The notes under the pieces were generated by a model. The model had not been told where the DNA came from and searched no databases. It saw only the letters and a list, made by a program, of their open reading frames with translations. Made by a program: the position numbers and the translations under genes. Below, piece by piece: positions 59,850 through 64,000 of a stretch of 64,000 nucleotides of DNA (positions are counted from its first letter, which is position 1; every line of letters begins with the position of its first letter). The stretch covers positions 1 through 64,000 of the forward strand of contig VXCM01001538.1 of NCBI GenBank assembly GCA_014773175.1. Reading direction: 5' to 3'. Origin of the DNA: Lucifuga dentata. Taxonomy: Eukaryota > Chordata > Actinopteri > Ophidiiformes > Bythitidae.

Positions 59850-59925
59850 GGGTGTCTCAAAAAAATATATACACACTGAGTTATAATCATTCAAAGTGTG
59901 TATACATTTTTTTGGGACACCCTAT
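59847..59925. mobile_element. 79 bp mariner-like hairpin MITE
   Basis: ATAGGGTGTCTCAAAAAAAT..ATACACAC and GTGTGTATAC..ATTTTTTTGGGACACCCTAT form 30 bp arms with two mismatches around a 19 bp loop. AGGGTGTCCCA is a common Tc1/mariner terminal word and the ends lie at TA dinucleotides. Far too short to code. Confidence 0.85.
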
Positions 59926-61795
59926 GAACAATGTATGGGCCTGTAAAGCCCTTTGAGATATTGTATGTGATATTGGGCTATAGATATAAATTTGACTTAA
60001 CTTGACATACTAATAATACCTAGCCTGTAGCTTTTGTGATAACTTTTAACTGATAACACAGTAGGTGACTAATTTCAAGTAAAACGTGAAGGTCTTGGAA
60101 ATAATGCATCACTTATTAATTATTGTGAAAACTTTGAATGGACAATGATAAATATTTTTCAGTGTATGGGTAAGGACAAGGTAAGAATGCTGGAATTCAA
60201 GCATAATTTAGTCACCAAAGGTGGAAATACATGGAGCGTGCGCAATAATGACAGGGAGATGATGGAAAAACTCATCAACTGAGTTATTTTCAATGGGAAT
60301 AGAGATTGTTGAGAGCTGTAATGGGGCCCTGAATGCTGCAGGCCTGTCTCAGATGGCTATAGCAGAGAAAATATTTTGTCTCCAGAGACCTGGTGGTGAG
60401 TCATCATTGTATCTGCGTCACAGCATGAATGAAATACAGGGATGATGGGACAGACAGACCGAACTAAGGTTTAAACCATTCCAGCACTTTGTTTTTCCCA
60501 GTCTGAAGCAGTTCCTTTGTTGTCTTGTAGGTTAGAAGGTAAAATTCCTCTTCAACTTAATCTTTTTGACAGGGCATTTTTGATTTATTAATTTATTTAT
60601 TTTTGATATTTGGAGTTATTCATCACTCCCCCTATCTTAACTGGAGCTCCTGTCTCAGCTGAAAAGAAATAACCTTAGTAGTAGAGCAGATAAGCTCTCA
60701 TTTTTATAACAATTGTGCATTTTTTGAGAAAAGCATGAAATTTATAACATAGTTAGTGCATACCATAATGTTTATTTTCAGATGTGCAGAGTCAGATTTA
60801 TGGAGTCAGATTTGACCTCTGAGGACCGCGAGAGGTCAAATCCAAGATGGCCGCCAGTCCACCGGGTCTAATAGTCCAGGTGATATGTGAAAATAAAGTT
60901 TACTTTTTCATAAAAGCATGAAAATTGGTACATTTGTATGGTTTGGGACCCTGAACATTTTCAGATATGGAGCCATCGCAAAATCACCTTATGGTCCTAT
61001 GTTGGACCGTGGCGACCATTTAACTTTCCGCCATGACAGTATCTGAGAACCTAGGCTATACTTTGTCTATTGCATGCATGTCGTGTAGTTTTAAAAGCTT
61101 AATCCTTTTGTTCATTAACTCTGACAATACCATGACTGTAAAGAGTAGAACAATATTCGATGACAACTTTGCTTAAAAAGAATGTGTCAAACACAGAGTG
61201 GGTGCTATACCAGATCCTTCATCCAGCCTATCTGTATCTAAAGGGATTGGTAATTGGTTCAAGTCATGAAATCTTGTGATGTTTCTAGTCAGAGATGAGT
61301 ATCCAGCTCCATTATCTGTTCTCACTGAACCTGCAGGCTCTCTGATGTTATCTGCCAACAAAGGATACAATTTGTCCAGTCAGTAGGATGAATGTCCTTA
61401 AATTGACCAGTGTCATTTTGAAGATTTTGGCAGTTCCTGTCTGCCATGTTTATGCCCTAAATGATAAAAGTATACATTACATTCAACATATTTACTGATT
61501 CTAGTGAAATTCTGGAAAACATTTCACATTCATTTGATTGTGTCATTGATAAATGTGCACTGTGCAATGCTGTGTGTGCTAACTTTTGTCCTATTAAATT
61601 TATTATTAGTTAGCTAGCTAGCCAGTTAGCATCTACAATATGCTATTAATTTTCTTAGTTTCCTTTGATAATTGACTTATGTTTTATTCAGTAATATAAT
61701 AAAAGTTTGTTTTCAACAATACAATCATACATTCAGATTTATTGAGGTGATTGCACAGCAATTACCCATATGTTCTCTTCAACCAAAATTCTTTA
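59926..61795. other. Intergenic DNA, no gene recognised
   Basis: Mostly unique DNA. A 12 bp inverted repeat GATTTGACCTCT / AGAGGTCAAATC sits at about 60808-60842, next to CAAGATGGCCGCC. A 65-codon minus-strand frame at 61173-61370 has a protein-like composition but no recognised family. Confidence 0.45.
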
Positions 61796-61859
61796 TATAT
61801 ATATATATATGAGTGTGTGTGTGTGTGTGTGCACGCATGCACGCGTGCACACATACACT

Positions 61860-62455
61860 CCCGCGTGGCAAACGAGTTCTTGCCTAGTCACTGCATCCAG
61901 TCACATTGCGAAGAAGACGCACTGACTTGCAGTTAGAATGAAAGCTTGTTGGGTGAGAGGAGCATGCTGATGTGGACCAGGAGAGACTCAGCGAGTTGTC
62001 TCATGGCACTCTCCTCGCAGCACGGAACCTGTACACGATTCCATCAGTCCCTCCCTTCGCCCTCTTGGCTCACTGAGTGACCCCACAGAGGGGGGGAGCT
62101 GAACAAGTTCTTTGCTTCGTCTGCATCCATCCAGCACCGCATCCAGTCAACACCTGACCGGAGGTGGTGCACCCACTCCACAGTCAGAGCTTTAACGTGG
62201 TGAGTGGGTTTGCGTGTATCAAAAAAGCTGAAAGGTTTGCTGAGGGACATGTCAGAGATGTTTCAGCTGAGATGCCACACTAATACTGACTGAACTGACC
62301 CCAACGGCTCAGCAGCCGGGAGAGGTCACCACCGTTAGATTCCCAGTTACTATGGCGATGGAGAGGGAACTACCAGCCGTCCTGGGAAAAAGTCTACACC
62401 GGAGTCTGTGGCAGTCCGATGCAGTTTCATCACCTGATCCTGCATGTCTCATGCC
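61860..62455. other. GC-richer island of unknown function
   Basis: About 600 bp that is visibly richer in G+C and CpG than its surroundings, with a potential donor CGTG|GTGAGT at about 62198-62205 on the plus strand. It might be the first exon or promoter of a gene lying mostly beyond the window. No coding exon could be established. Confidence 0.3.
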
Positions 62456-62458
62456 ATA

Positions 62459-62680
62459 CAAACACACGTATATACATATGTACACATATGTATATATACG
62501 TGTGTATATATATATACATATATATATACACACGTATATATACGTATATACGTACCTAGGTATATACACGTATATATGTAGATACATAATATGTATATAT
62601 ACGTATAGTGTATATACATAGGTATGTATATACGTATATACATGAATTGTATATATGTATATATACATATATATATATGA
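62459..62680. repeat. TATACGTA / TATACATA alternating tract
   Basis: About 220 bp of nearly pure alternating pyrimidine-purine sequence with many self-complementary TATATACGTATATA segments. Confidence 0.9.
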
Positions 62681-62714
62681 ATTAAAACAGTGAAGTTTTA
62701 AAACAGCCATGACC

Positions 62715-63360
62715 CGTACATTGATTATTTTCAGAAAATCACAGGAATACTATGACAATACTCATAAAAACAGGTAATTTACTAAACTAATAAACTGATG
62801 AACAACATCAGGAGGTCGGCTGAGGGAATTCCAAAACTCTGTATGGAGGAATGTCCAGCACATAGACAGACCCGCATCANAGGTCGGCTGAGGGAATTCC
62901 AAAACTCTGTATGGAGGAATGTCCAGCACATAGACAGACCCGCATCAACGCAGGTACAGGATAATTACTGAAAACACGTAACGGGTAAGATTCTTAAAAA
63001 AAAATACTCACCATAATTACAGCTAAATATGCTAAAGAAACGCTGTGATAATTAAAGCTCATTTGTAAAGCTTTTCTTACCTTAATCAATACACCGCTGA
63101 ACTGTTTGGCGAGAGGAAGAGGAGTCCGGAAAACTTAATGTCAGCTAATATTAGGTACGTAATCAGCTGTTTACCGGTACTGGTACATGGATTACTTTCA
63201 GAAAATAACAGGAATTCTATGACAACACCCAGAAAAAAAGGTAGACTAATTTGCTAAACAAATAAATTGATGGAGCAACTTTGGGGGGTCGGCTTATATG
63301 CAGGTTTCTGTAAAAAGCTAAATTTGCAGGTCAAAATCGGGGGGTCGTATATACAGTACC
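62715..63360 (+). mobile_element. GGGGGTCGACTTATA-type repeat, copies 2 and 3
   Basis: 62715-62825 carries TTTTCAGAAAATCACAGGAA and CATCAGGAGGTCGGCTGAGG; 63165-63360 carries TTTCAGAAAATAACAGGAAT, AAACAAATAAATTGATGGAG, GGGGGGTCGGCTTATATGCA and GGGGGGTCGTATA. Same orientation as 26125-26335. An assembly duplication of about 66 bp surrounds the N at 62880. Confidence 0.58.
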
Positions 63361-64000
63361 TATATAGTACAGTACTATATACCTGTATATAGTAGTATAT
63401 ACAGTACCTCTCAGGCAGAGTGCAGCTGTTAGCTAGGTGACAGTACAGTGACAGTTCATCAACAGGAAAGGCTGTACCGAGAAGTATCATCTGAAATAAC
63501 TTCTTCCCAGTGGACGTAATAGCTAATTCTTGCCCCAGAGTGTGACTGTAAATTAAAGATTACATGAAATATTCTTGAAATTTCATTCTGCATCTTCTCA
63601 GATACTGTGATTTCATTGTAATCCTTCACATCACTGAATTCACCATTAACTGTTCACCTGAACAGTTTATGATGTTTTATATGGTATCATTGTAATCCTT
63701 GGCCATCAAAANACTGTTCACCTGAACAGTTTATGATGTTTTATATGGTATCATTGTAATCCTTGGCCATCAAAACATGGGAGCAGCGTAGCCAGTACAG
63801 TTAACTGATGATAAGCTGATTTTCCCCTCCAGAGCTAATTAGCCTCTATGAAGCTAAACTTAAATGCACTCTGAAGTCCAAATCCACCACAAGACAAGAA
63901 CTTACCTGAAGCTAGCATAGCAGCTAAGCTAACACTGTTAGCAGCGAAGCTAACACTGTTCATACATACAAGTCACAGCTAAGCTAATTTCACTCCACTG
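63361..64000. other. Terminal intergenic stretch
   Basis: Begins with a TATA/GTAC-rich tract (63350-63405), has an assembly duplication around the N at 63712 (about 63 bp), and ends with a short tandem of AGCTAAGCTAACACTGTTAG at about 63920-63960. No gene seen. Confidence 0.5.

Noticed and set aside
59406..59894. 162-codon minus-strand ORF
   Set aside because: Its N-terminal part is a translated (CA)n repeat plus the mariner-like hairpin; the rest overlaps antisense to another unsupported frame.
61173..61370. 65-codon minus-strand ORF with protein-like composition
   Set aside because: No family recognised, no splice context; kept only as a remark in the region description.

Overview
The window is nuclear DNA of a vertebrate, almost certainly a ray-finned (teleost) fish. 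It has two spliced genes with GT-AG introns, very dense (CA)n, (GA)n and (TATC)n microsatellites, and repeat families typical of teleosts: hAT elements beginning CAGGGGTGGAAAG, L2/Rex-like LINE 3' ends with a GTGCTATATAAATAAA-type tail, and the ATCCATCCATTTTC-type interspersed repeat. Species and order cannot be read from the sequence. Nothing bacterial, organellar or CRISPR-like is present.

Layout: 1-9.8 kb is intergenic and repeat-rich, with two LINE reverse-transcriptase fragments, a pair of near-perfect palindromes and many microsatellites. 9.875-27.645 kb (+) holds a complete pik3r6, the p84/p87 adaptor of phosphoinositide 3-kinase gamma. I assembled it by eye as 20 coding exons with matching phases and about 753 residues. 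Its introns carry hAT, foldback and TTAA-type MITEs and a roughly 440 bp minisatellite. 27.65-32.76 kb is a 5.1 kb intergenic spacer made largely of MITEs. 32.759-47.084 kb (+) holds a complete bmerb1-like gene (bMERB-domain protein, C16orf45 family) in six coding exons, 190 residues, ending in a CaaX-like tail. Its last exon directly abuts a LINE that is itself split by a hAT element. 47.1-64 kb has no gene I can support. It contains a 305-base assembly gap, nested DNA transposons, a 79 bp mariner-like hairpin and low-complexity tracts.

The two genes are in the same orientation. pik3r6 links Gbeta-gamma and Ras signalling to p110-gamma. bmerb1 encodes a small helical protein of the Rab-binding Mical/EHBP class. 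No functional link between them is evident from the sequence.

Assembly quality matters here. About 34 isolated single N characters mark contig joins. Many are followed by an exact repeat of the sequence just before them, which is an unmerged overlap. One of these falls in pik3r6 coding exon 8 and adds 22 false codons; others distort several repeats. The unusual content is transposon nesting and amplification rather than a new gene system: at least ten related TTAA-flanked MITE copies, two hAT insertions with perfect 8 bp target duplications, and microsatellites serving as the 3' splice-site tracts of several exons.
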